DNA from: UBA668 sp041918155
GTDB lineage: Bacteria; Actinomycetota; Acidimicrobiia; Acidimicrobiales; Ilumatobacteraceae
Assembly: GCA_041918155.1 (NCBI GenBank)
Contig: JAYRWH010000017.1
Coordinates: 1 to 64,000, forward strand
Direction of reading: 5' to 3'
DNA: 64,000 nucleotides
Part shown: positions 57,697-64,000 of the stretch, piece after piece
How the letters are laid out: the number at the start of each line of letters is the position of its first letter
Numbering within the stretch: position 1 is the stretch's first letter
Notes under the pieces: model-generated
Database searches by the model: none
Seen by the model: the letters and a program-made list of their open reading frames with translations, nothing else
What the model was told of the DNA's origin: nothing
Translations under genes and position numbers: made by a program

Positions 57697-59045
57697 CACA
57701 CCACCTGGCGCAGGATTGGCGCGGCCGAGTGCAACGGACTGTGGGTATCGCCGGCACCATGCCACCATTGGGTGGAGAAGTCGGGTGTCGCCGCGCGCAG
57801 GCGATCGAGCATCGGGCGTTGCGGCTCGGACGCGGGCCGCGCGCGGCGATCGCTGGCGTCGGAGCGTGATGCGAAGAGCCGATGCAGCACGAAGCGCGTA
57901 CCGTCCTCTTCGACCGATGGCGCGGCGATCTCGCTGACGTAACGCCCCGAGCGGTTGTCGCCGGCCACGTGCACCACGAGGTCGATACTGCGATACACCT
58001 GCCAGCGGGACATCTTCAGCTCGACACCGTTGTGGTACGCGATCAGCTCGCCGAGCCGCTCGACGCCGTCCTTGGCCGATCCACCGTGCACCGTGGCCAT
58101 CGCGCCCTGCCCGATCGACATCGCCTGCACGAGGGCGCCACCCTCGGGCCCACGGACCTCGCCGACGACGATCCAGTCGGCACGGGTGCGCACGGCCGGA
58201 ACCATCATGTCGTGGCACGAGATGCCGACCCCGTCGCTCGTGCTCGGCACCCGCGACTGGTAGGCGTGCACGAACTGGTGATGGCCCATATTCGCAAGGT
58301 TGAGCTCGAAGTCGGTCTCGACGGTGACGATCACGTCGTCCTCGTCGATCTCGTGCACGAGCGCCCGCAGCAGCGTCGTCTTGCCGCTGCCCATGCGACC
58401 ACACACCACGACGGTCATGTCGGCTGCGACCGCGGCGCGCAGCAGAGCCACCGCGCCTTGATCGAGCATGCCGCGCTCGCCGAGCGCCGCGAGATCCATG
58501 CCGAACACCGCCGCGCGGCGGATCGTCACCAGGGGCCGCTGCACGACATCGAAGCCCTCGCCGTGGAAACGCACCCCGGGCTCCAGCTCGAGGTCGACGA
58601 ACGGGTTCTCGCGGTTGAATGGGCGACGGCGCATCGTTGCTGTGTCGTAAATGATTCGCTCGAGGTCGCGGTCGCGACGCACGAGTGGTGGCAACACCTG
58701 GCGCGTGCCGTCGGCGCGCTCCACACGCACAGGGTCGGCTCCGAACACGAGCACGTCGGTGACCTGAGGATCGCGCAGCACGGTGAGCAGCCGGGGCAGC
58801 CCGAACAGCTCCGACACGACGCGCTCGACGATGGCCGCGTGCTCCTCCACCGCGAGCGGTGTGGCCCGCGCGGTCATCCGCTGGCGATCCACCTCGAGGA
58901 GCACCACGCGCTCGAGCACGTCGCGCGTCATCTCCTCGCGGAGGTCGCGCTCGCTCGCGCTCTCGTCGCGGCCGGGCACCGGGAAGCGGTCGCCCCACTG
59001 GCGACGCACCTCGACGGCGAGTTGATCGAGTTCGTCATCGGTCAT
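57696..59045 (-). CDS. tadA: TadA/CpaF secretion ATPase (Tad locus B)
   Basis: The 449-residue ATPase has the longer CpaF form: an N-terminal helical region, then LRDPQVTDVLVFGADPVRVE, Walker A (CGRMGSGKTTLLRAL), an Asp-box-like VETDFELNL, Walker B (WIVVGEVRGPEGGAL) and His box (ATVHGGSAKDGVERL). It powers pilus assembly for locus B. It is clearly divergent from the locus A TadA. A C-terminal extension (about 385-449) rich in Arg and Ser is not part of the usual domain. Both ends overlap neighbouring genes. Confidence 0.93.
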   Translation of the reverse strand: MTDDELDQLAVEVRRQWGDRFPVPGRDESASERDLREEMTRDVLERVVLLEVDRQRMTARATPLAVEEHAAIVERVVSELFGLPRLLTVLRDPQVTDVLVFGADPVRVERADGTRQVLPPLVRRDRDLERIIYDTATMRRRPFNRENPFVDLELEPGVRFHGEGFDVVQRPLVTIRRAAVFGMDLAALGERGMLDQGAVALLRAAVAADMTVVVCGRMGSGKTTLLRALVHEIDEDDVIVTVETDFELNLANMGHHQFVHAYQSRVPSTSDGVGISCHDMMVPAVRTRADWIVVGEVRGPEGGALVQAMSIGQGAMATVHGGSAKDGVERLGELIAYHNGVELKMSRWQVYRSIDLVVHVAGDNRSGRYVSEIAAPSVEEDGTRFVLHRLFASRSDASDRRARPASEPQRPMLDRLRAATPDFSTQWWHGAGDTHSPLHSAAPILRQVV

Positions 59046-59794
59046 GACGCCACCAACCGCTGTGCGAACGCGGTTTCAGCGATACGCCCAGCCGCGGTGA
59101 TGAGCGGGCTGCGCACGAGGCGGCGATCGTCGACCGACGCGCCGCGGTGCAGGAGGTCGACGGCCGCTGGGTCCCACGGCAACCAGCCGGCGCACTCGTC
59201 CGCGAGTTCGGCGAGCAGGCCCGAGCGGGGGAAGGCCACACCGCCGGGCGAGTCGACGATGACGAGCCGGGTCGTGGCGCTGTCGAACCCGGGCTCGGTC
59301 GGCGCCACTCGCCCGCCGGTACGTAACCACTCGCCCGCGGCTACCGCCGCGCTCACCTCGGGAGTCGTGACCGCGAGCATGAGGTCGGCACGCTGAACCA
59401 GCGGCCACACCGGGCTTCCGGCCCGCAGCCGACCGATGTCGATCACGACCGTGCCCGCTAGTTCTGCAAGCGACTCGGACCACGCGGCGCGCGGCCGGTG
59501 GCATGCGTGAGCGCGGAACGGATCGGCCGGCGAGCTGACGATGCGCAGGCGACCGTGGTGGTGGGCCACGTCGTGCAGCGCCTCGACCACCGAGCAGCGG
59601 TCGTTCGGGAAGGCCACCCGCTCGAGCCCGCCGACGGTGGTGGGCGCGAGCCGCATCCGCCCGGCGAGGACGCCCCCGGCCGGGTCTGCCTCCACCAGCC
59701 ACGCGCCGCTGCCGTCACGGGCCGCGCAGGCTGCGAGGGCCAGTGCGGCCGTAGTGGTGCCGGTCCCCCGCCACGAGGTGACGGCCACGATCAT
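59042..59794 (-). CDS. TadZ-like ParA/MinD-family ATPase (Tad locus B)
   Basis: This 250-residue protein has a deviant Walker A (SWRGTGTTTAALALA, about 7-21) that keeps Gly and Thr but lacks the usual Lys pair, followed by GAWLVEADPAGG and VVIDIGRLRAG. TadZ-like ATPases position the Tad machine; with such a loop, nucleotide hydrolysis is doubtful. It overlaps both neighbours by 4 bases. Confidence 0.75.
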   Translation of the reverse strand: MIVAVTSWRGTGTTTAALALAACAARDGSGAWLVEADPAGGVLAGRMRLAPTTVGGLERVAFPNDRCSVVEALHDVAHHHGRLRIVSSPADPFRAHACHRPRAAWSESLAELAGTVVIDIGRLRAGSPVWPLVQRADLMLAVTTPEVSAAVAAGEWLRTGGRVAPTEPGFDSATTRLVIVDSPGGVAFPRSGLLAELADECAGWLPWDPAAVDLLHRGASVDDRRLVRSPLITAAGRIAETAFAQRLVAS

Positions 59795-60393
59795 GACGCG
59801 CCTGCCGCGGCGCGACCGACGAGGAGGAGCTGATCGGTCGCGGCGAGTTGGGCGATCGCGATCGACTGCACGGCCGGCACGGCGATCGTGACCTCCAGCT
59901 TGCCGTCGACCGACTCCGCCACACCGATGATCCGCACCTCGGTGGGGGAGACCGTGGTGGAACCGTCGATCGACGCCGCGATCGCCACGTCGCCTCGCGC
60001 CAGACCGGCGGGATAGCGACCGGCGGCGAGCACCGCGCCGACCCGATCTTCACCGCTGTTCAGCGCCGGCTGATCGCTCCACATGCCCACCTGCACGAGT
60101 GCGCCGGGGGTGAGGTCGATCACGGCCACGCGACCGACGAGCCGTTCGAGCGACGCTGCGGGCACCAGGCCCTGCACCGCCCCGTCGTAGGCGACGCCGG
60201 TGATCGTGAGGTCGTTGGCGACCAACTGGTGACCGGCGCTCACCGGTCGCGCGATCTGCACGACCTCAACGCGCTCGGCCGCTTGCGACAGACCCCATGC
60301 GACGAGCACCCCGGCAAGCACCACGAGCGCCGCGCCCATGGCGAGCCACTGCGTCTGCACCTTGGGCCGCACGCGGGTACCCGCGGCGGTCAC
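59791..60393 (-). CDS. CpaB/RcpC-like SAF-domain protein (Tad locus B)
   Basis: The 200-residue protein has an N-terminal transmembrane helix (LAMGAALVVLAGVLVAWGLS, about 18-37) and a SAF domain (QIARPVSAGHQLVANDLTITGV, LVPAASLERLVGRVAVIDLTPGALV). CpaB/RcpC usually guides the secretin in diderms; here, with no secretin, it probably shapes the pore at the wall or holds the pilus. GTG 60393 is chosen because it forms a 4-base overlap with the peptidase stop; a longer start at 60441 would overlap by 52 bases. Confidence 0.82.
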   Translation of the reverse strand: MTAAGTRVRPKVQTQWLAMGAALVVLAGVLVAWGLSQAAERVEVVQIARPVSAGHQLVANDLTITGVAYDGAVQGLVPAASLERLVGRVAVIDLTPGALVQVGMWSDQPALNSGEDRVGAVLAAGRYPAGLARGDVAIAASIDGSTTVSPTEVRIIGVAESVDGKLEVTIAVPAVQSIAIAQLAATDQLLLVGRAAAGAS

Positions 60394-60953
60394 CGCAACC
60401 ACCCCATCGGCGCCATGAGGGCGCACGCCCAGCCCAGCCACAGCGACGGACCGAGTGGGAGGCGGACACGTGTGCGGAGCAAGCCGTAGCCGCCGGCAGC
60501 GAAGGCCGCAACGGCGACCGCGATGGGCGCGGCGAGCAACGCCCGCGGGCCCACGCTCGCGCCGATCACGGCGGCCATCTTCACGTCACCCATACCGAGG
60601 CCACGAACGAGGCGCACCCCGAGCAGCAGACCACCGGCGATGAGCGCGCCGACGATCGCCACGGCCATGTCACCGGTTGCGACCGCACCCGCGAGGGCGA
60701 GCGCGCCGGCCGCGAGCAAGAGACCGTTCGGCAGTCGCCGCTCGATGACATCGACGAACGCCGCGGTGGCGAGCAACGCTCCCACCGCGGCGGTCGTCCA
60801 CAACGGCGTGCCGGCATCGGTGGCGATCACCACCGATGCCGCGGTCGCACCGAGCCACGCAAACCGCGCGCGCCCGCTGCTCCGGTCCCATGCCTGCGCG
60901 ACCCTGTGATGGGTCGGCACAGGTTCCGTATGTACACAGTCCGCCGTCTTCAT
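60390..60953 (-). CDS. A24-family prepilin peptidase (TadV/CpaA-like)
   Basis: This 187-residue membrane protease cleaves prepilin leaders. Both catalytic Asp residues of the A24 family are visible: the first in FVDVIERRLPNGL, the second in GLGMGDVKMAA. Four to five helices flank them. It is the only prepilin peptidase in the window and may serve both Tad loci. ATG 60953 is chosen because of the ribosome-binding site (GGAGG about 9 bases upstream) and the promoter behind it. It is the first gene of locus B. Confidence 0.88.
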   Translation of the reverse strand: MKTADCVHTEPVPTHHRVAQAWDRSSGRARFAWLGATAASVVIATDAGTPLWTTAAVGALLATAAFVDVIERRLPNGLLLAAGALALAGAVATGDMAVAIVGALIAGGLLLGVRLVRGLGMGDVKMAAVIGASVGPRALLAAPIAVAVAAFAAGGYGLLRTRVRLPLGPSLWLGWACALMAPMGWLR

Positions 60954-60991
60954 TCGCCTTCCCTCCGCCAGGTGGGCTGAACGTGAAGCGC

Positions 60992-61021
60992 AATATGCCG
61001 CCGCCGACTGCGCTCTGTCAA
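60992..61021 (-). promoter_or_regulatory. Strong promoter of Tad locus B
   Basis: On the minus strand a consensus -35 (TTGACA, 61021-61016), an 18-base spacer and CATATT (60997-60992) lie about 39 bases before ATG 60953. This is the best consensus promoter in the window and the mRNA has a leader with a ribosome-binding site. Confidence 0.6.
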
Positions 61022-61131
61022 TGAAGTTCGCGAAACCTTGAAGGTTGCCCACGCCCTCACTGGGTACAACGAGATCGCCGAACCGGCAGATGGGGCGACG
61101 ATTCCTTGTGGGACCGACCCGCCAGCGCCGC

Positions 61132-61137
61132 TAGTCT
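61132..61137 (+). promoter_or_regulatory. -10 box TAGTCT of tRNA-Ser
   Basis: TAGTCT ends 11 bases before the mature 5' end of tRNA-Ser. A -35 is not clear. Confidence 0.4.
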
Positions 61138-61148
61138 GTCGCGCGTCT

Positions 61149-61239
61149 GGAGAGGTGCCCGAGTCAGGTCGAAGGGACCGCACTGCTAATGCGGGGACCG
61201 CCTTAAAGCGGTCCGTGGGTTCAAATCCCACCCTCTCCG
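61149..61239 (+). tRNA. tRNA-Ser (GCU anticodon)
   Basis: These 91 bases fold as a class II tRNA: acceptor GGAGAGG with CCTCTCC, anticodon stem CCGCA/TGCGG with anticodon GCT (61185-61187), a long variable arm (GGACCGC/GCGGTCC) and T loop TTCAAAT. The discriminator is G, as expected for Ser. CCA is not encoded. Confidence 0.95.
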
Positions 61240-61267
61240 CGGGGTGATCTCGCGAGAGATCCCGGAC

Positions 61268-61294
61268 AGCCCGAACCCATAGTGGGTTCGGGCT
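61268..61294 (+). terminator. Terminator after tRNA-Ser
   Basis: AGCCCGAACCCA (61268-61279), loop TAG and TGGGTTCGGGCT (61283-61294) form a perfect 12-bp stem, followed by a short GTTTT run (61301-61305). Confidence 0.75.
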
Positions 61295-61324
61295 GACGCC
61301 GTTTTCGGGTCCCGAGGCCCCCTC

Positions 61325-61330
61325 TATGCT
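61325..61330 (+). promoter_or_regulatory. -10 box TATGCT of the acyltransferase gene (leaderless)
   Basis: TATGCT is directly followed by GTG 61331 and ends 6 bases before GTG 61337. The usual spacing favours 61337 as transcription and translation start. Confidence 0.45.
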
Positions 61331-61336
61331 GTGTCG

Positions 61337-62602
61337 GTGGTGATCAAGGGCATCACCGACGAGGGCAGCGTCGGCACCGGCGGCCGCCTCGCCGGCCCCA
61401 TCGCCAAGCAGGTGCGTCGTTGGCGAGCAACGATCGACGCGTACGTTCCTCCCGCAGCGGCGGCCGACGGCCGGCTGGTGAGCCTCGACGTCGCCCGCGG
61501 CGTGGCGGTAGCGATGATGCTGTTTGTCGAGCAGCTGCGCGGCAACGGGTTCGCGTCGCTTCGGCACGCGGCGTGGGTGGGGCTCACTTGGGCCGACATC
61601 GTCTTCCCCTGCTTCATGTTCCTCGCCGGGTGCTCGTTGGCGGTGGTCACCCTTCGTGTACCGGCGACCGGCAACCTGATCGCGATGTTCGCGCGGCGGG
61701 CGCTGAACCTGTTCGCCGTCGGCCTCGTGTTCAACGCGTTCAGCGGAAGCGGCGCCGACCTGTCCACATTGCGGATTCCTGGCGTGCTGCAGCGCATCGG
61801 GGTGTGCCTGCTGGCCGCGCTGCTGGTGGTGCTCGCCTGCCGTCGGCTGTCGCTCGGCCGGTCGCAATCTGATCGTTCAGTGGTGTGGGTGGGCCTGGTG
61901 GCACTGGTGCTGTTGGTCGCCTACGGCCAGTGGTTGGTCAGGTCCGGGTTGGGATGCGGTTCGCAGATCACACCGCTGTGCAACGCGGCCGGTGAGCTGG
62001 ATCGCCGCCTGTTGCCGCTGGCGCACCTCTACCGCGGTGCCGACTTCCCCGGCTACGACCCGGAGGGCGTTGCCGGCTCGGTGGCTGCGCTGGTCACCGT
62101 GTTGGCGGGGTGGGTGGGCATGCGCTGTGCCCTTGCCCGACAGGCATCGGTGCGCTGGGGGCTGCTTGCCCTTCCGGCCGCCGCAGCACTGTGGGCAGCG
62201 TCGTGGATCGGCCCGCTCACCGCGGGTGTCGGCTCGATCAAGCGGTTGTGGAGCCCGGCGTTCACCTTGCGCACCGCTGCGCTCGCGCTCGTGCTGCTGG
62301 CACTGTGCCGGCCGCTCGATGGGCTGCAGCACCGTGCCGCGGCGGTCATCCATCGCGTCGTGTACCCCTTCTCGGCGCTCGGTCGCCATGCGCTCACCAT
62401 CTACGTGGGCCAGCACCTCATCGGTACCGCGCTCGACCGAACCACCATCGACGGTCGCTCGCTCGCCGATCACATGGCCGGCCACTTCGCCGGCTTCGGC
62501 CGCGAAGGCCGCTACCTGGCCTTCGCCGTCGCCTGCACCGTCGCGGCTGCCGCGGTAGCACTCACCCTCGACGCCCTCGATCGCACGGCCAAACACCGCT
62601 AG
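61337..62602 (+). CDS. HGSNAT/YeiB-like membrane acyltransferase
   Basis: This 421-residue protein has about ten transmembrane helices and the pattern of the heparan-alpha-glucosaminide N-acetyltransferase-like family (DUF5009/DUF1624): LVSLDVARGVAVAMMLFVEQ, WADIVFPCFMFLAGCSLAV, IPGVLQRIGVCLLAAL and YPFSALGRHALTIYVGQHL. It should transfer an acetyl or acyl group across the membrane to an outer sugar. The residue before the usual catalytic His is not clear to me. GTG 61331 and 61340 are alternative starts. It is monocistronic. Confidence 0.82.
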   Translation: MVIKGITDEGSVGTGGRLAGPIAKQVRRWRATIDAYVPPAAAADGRLVSLDVARGVAVAMMLFVEQLRGNGFASLRHAAWVGLTWADIVFPCFMFLAGCSLAVVTLRVPATGNLIAMFARRALNLFAVGLVFNAFSGSGADLSTLRIPGVLQRIGVCLLAALLVVLACRRLSLGRSQSDRSVVWVGLVALVLLVAYGQWLVRSGLGCGSQITPLCNAAGELDRRLLPLAHLYRGADFPGYDPEGVAGSVAALVTVLAGWVGMRCALARQASVRWGLLALPAAAALWAASWIGPLTAGVGSIKRLWSPAFTLRTAALALVLLALCRPLDGLQHRAAAVIHRVVYPFSALGRHALTIYVGQHLIGTALDRTTIDGRSLADHMAGHFAGFGREGRYLAFAVACTVAAAAVALTLDALDRTAKHR

Positions 62603-62713
62603 ATAGTTCGGGTTGTCGCGCTTTCGGCCGGCACGCTGGGCCATCGCGCCAGGTGGCGGAAGGGCGGCGACGGATGTCACCTGTCGCCGGGCCGTCATCC
62701 GACCGTCACACTG

Positions 62714-62743
62714 TTGCGGTTTCATTACGACGAGGGATACAGT
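62714..62743 (+). promoter_or_regulatory. Promoter of the LysM/lysozyme-fold gene
   Basis: TTGCGG (62714-62719), an 18-base spacer and TACAGT (62738-62743) lie about 60 bases before ATG 62804; GAGAGG lies about 10 bases before the ATG. Confidence 0.5.
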
Positions 62744-62803
62744 TCCGTCATCCAGCCGGTCTCCGGATCGGTACCGACGCCAGCGGGCCGAGAGGTGGTG
62801 ACG

Positions 62804-63994
62804 ATGTACTTCGACGATGACGACAAGGGTTTCTGGGACAACGAGCCCACCCGTCCACTGGAGCGCCTCAGCCACCGGTTGAAGCCCGCCGGCAGTCCCC
62901 CACCGCGCCCCACCCGACCGATGGGGCCGCCCGCCGGCCGGCGCAGCCACACCGGCGAGATCCCGGTGGTGCCCCTCGCCCGCCGCGGCCCCTCCCGGCC
63001 CGGCGCCGCCCGCCCCGCCCTCGGTGACGTGGCCGACCGGTTGCGCGAGGCCGCCCGCAATGTCGGCCGCCTGCGCCCCCAGGGCACGTCCACCGGCGCC
63101 GATCCGCGCACCAGGGTGCGCAATGTCGCCGCCGGCATCGATCCGCTGATGCGCCGCCTCGGTTCGCTCGTGCTCGTGATCCTGCTCGCCATCCCGGTCG
63201 CCATCGCCCTGCGCAGTGGCAGCGCCGAGGGCCAGTCCATGCGCCCCGACAACACCACGGCCGCCACCGCTGCATTCGCCGAATCCACCGGCGAATCGCT
63301 CGCCGAGTCCACCGCCGCCACCACCGCAACGGTCACCGAGCCGCCCGTCACCGAGCCGGTCACCCAGCCAACGCCTGCCCCCACTGCGGCAGCGCCGGCA
63401 ACCACACAGGCACCGGCCACCACGCCCAAGCCGGCGCCCGTGTGCCACAAGAAGTACACGGTCGTGCGCGGCGATTCGTGGAGCCGCATCGCCGGCAAGG
63501 TGGGCGTCGACACCCAGGAGATGCTCGACGCGAACAACGCCACGGCGCGCACCCTGCTGCTGCCGGGCGAGACGGTGTGCATGCCGGCCAACGCCACGCC
63601 CACCACCGTCGCCGCGCCACGGCCCACACCGACCACGACGAAGCCGGCGCCCAGGTCGAACCCCACGCCCACCACCCCGCCGCTCGTGAAGACCCGGGCC
63701 TACAGCAAGGCCGAGGTGGAAGCGATCATCCGCGAGGCGTGGCCGGCCGAGCTGGTCGACTGGGCGCTGAAGCAGGCGTGGAAGGAAAGCAACTACAACA
63801 ACAACGCCTACAACAGCTGCTGCTACGGGCTGTACCAGCTCAACTTCCACGCACACAAGAGCTGGCTGGCGCGCTGCGGCGTCACCGAGCCGTCGCAGTT
63901 GTTCGACCCGAAGGTGAACACCCAGATGGCGATCATCGTCTTCCGCCGCATGGGCGGTCAGGGCCCCTGGACCGGCCCGATCCCCTGCGCCTGA
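62804..63994 (+). CDS. Membrane-anchored LysM and lysozyme-fold (transglycosylase-like) protein
   Basis: This 396-residue protein has an acidic and then basic Pro-rich cytosolic region (about 1-120), a transmembrane helix (LGSLVLVILLAIPVAIAL, about 124-141), a Thr/Pro linker, a LysM domain (YTVVRGDSWSRIAGKVGVDT, about 220-265), a second linker and a C-terminal SLT-type domain. In it Glu328 (AWKESNYNNN) is the candidate catalytic acid, followed by CCYGLYQLNFHAH. It should bind and cut peptidoglycan glycan strands, acting outside as a type II membrane protein. The stop lies 6 bases from the window end. Confidence 0.85.
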   Translation: MYFDDDDKGFWDNEPTRPLERLSHRLKPAGSPPPRPTRPMGPPAGRRSHTGEIPVVPLARRGPSRPGAARPALGDVADRLREAARNVGRLRPQGTSTGADPRTRVRNVAAGIDPLMRRLGSLVLVILLAIPVAIALRSGSAEGQSMRPDNTTAATAAFAESTGESLAESTAATTATVTEPPVTEPVTQPTPAPTAAAPATTQAPATTPKPAPVCHKKYTVVRGDSWSRIAGKVGVDTQEMLDANNATARTLLLPGETVCMPANATPTTVAAPRPTPTTTKPAPRSNPTPTTPPLVKTRAYSKAEVEAIIREAWPAELVDWALKQAWKESNYNNNAYNSCCYGLYQLNFHAHKSWLARCGVTEPSQLFDPKVNTQMAIIVFRRMGGQGPWTGPIPCA

Positions 63995-64000
63995 CCGCGG

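Noticed and set aside
57882..59396. 504-codon open frame on the plus strand
   Set aside because: It is antisense to the TadA and TadZ-like genes of locus B, which have intact motifs; the composition is that of a shadow frame.
61877..63856. 659-codon open frame on the minus strand
   Set aside because: It lies antisense to the acyltransferase and LysM genes, both with clear domains; its translation is Gly/Arg/Val-rich low-complexity sequence, as expected opposite GC-rich genes.

Overview
The window is 64 kb of GC-rich, gene-dense DNA from a high-GC Gram-positive (Actinomycetota-type) chromosome. Pointers are a ClpC-RadA-DisA run, an LppM-like lipoprotein, an AftB-like arabinosyltransferase, many Thr/Pro-rich lipoproteins, a sortase-type LPxTG protein, Tad pilus loci without a secretin, tRNAs without an encoded CCA end, and many GTG starts. 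A deep actinobacterial lineage such as Acidimicrobiia is my inference; no rRNA is present to fix it. No prophage, transposase or CRISPR array is visible. About 70 genes fill nearly all of the sequence and no gene-free stretch exceeds 300 bases.

Layout. 1-5657 (+): end of clpC, a DUF4389 membrane protein, an LppM-like lipoprotein, radA and disA (c-di-AMP synthase). 5654-10498 (-): five overlapping genes (cyclophilin, YcaQ/AlkX-like glycosylase, AI-2E family permease, L-asparaginase II, metallo-beta-lactamase-fold hydrolase) read from one promoter. 10513-11693: an AbiEi-DUF559 gene bracketed by inverted and direct repeats. 11700-15916 (-): a sugar ABC importer. 15942-19888: a zinc-less DksA-like protein, an ABC1 kinase, a small helical protein, a Bax-inhibitor-1 protein and a primary-like sigma factor. 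19917-25304 (+): a large LuxR-type ATPase regulator and four secreted lipoproteins. 25353-32582: MORN-like protein, esterase, AftB-like glycosyltransferase, selenocysteine tRNA, M23 peptidase, phosphodiester glycosidase, a 24-residue membrane microprotein and a D-2-hydroxyacid dehydrogenase. 32676-36101 (+): Tad locus A. 36126-46844: STAS protein, LPxTG protein, rsgA, an MMPL transporter, topA, a MazF-type toxin-antitoxin pair, an EamA transporter, tmk and holB. 46902-50372: tRNA-Thr and a three-gene operon (C69 secernin-like peptidase, class III aminotransferase, kinase-like DUF6206). 50459-51424 (-): tandem-cupredoxin lipoprotein. 51502-60953 (-): Tad locus B, ending in a membrane-anchored LysM/BTAD protein and an orphan swivel domain. 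61149-63994: tRNA-Ser, an HGSNAT-like acyltransferase and a LysM/lysozyme-fold protein.

How it fits together. Themes are the cell envelope (lipoproteins, peptidoglycan hydrolases, LPxTG protein, AftB-like enzyme), surface pili (two Tad machines with a single prepilin peptidase between them) and housekeeping replication and repair (topA, tmk, holB, radA, disA, ycaQ). The most pervasive signal is regulatory. At some seventeen genes on both strands a -10-like hexamer (TAnnnT, or CAGAAT once) ends 6-8 bases before the start codon and no ribosome-binding site is seen, which is the signature of leaderless mRNAs. This pattern fixes several starts (radA, the C69 peptidase, ugpC, the M23 peptidase) and points to a possible AUC start for rsgA.
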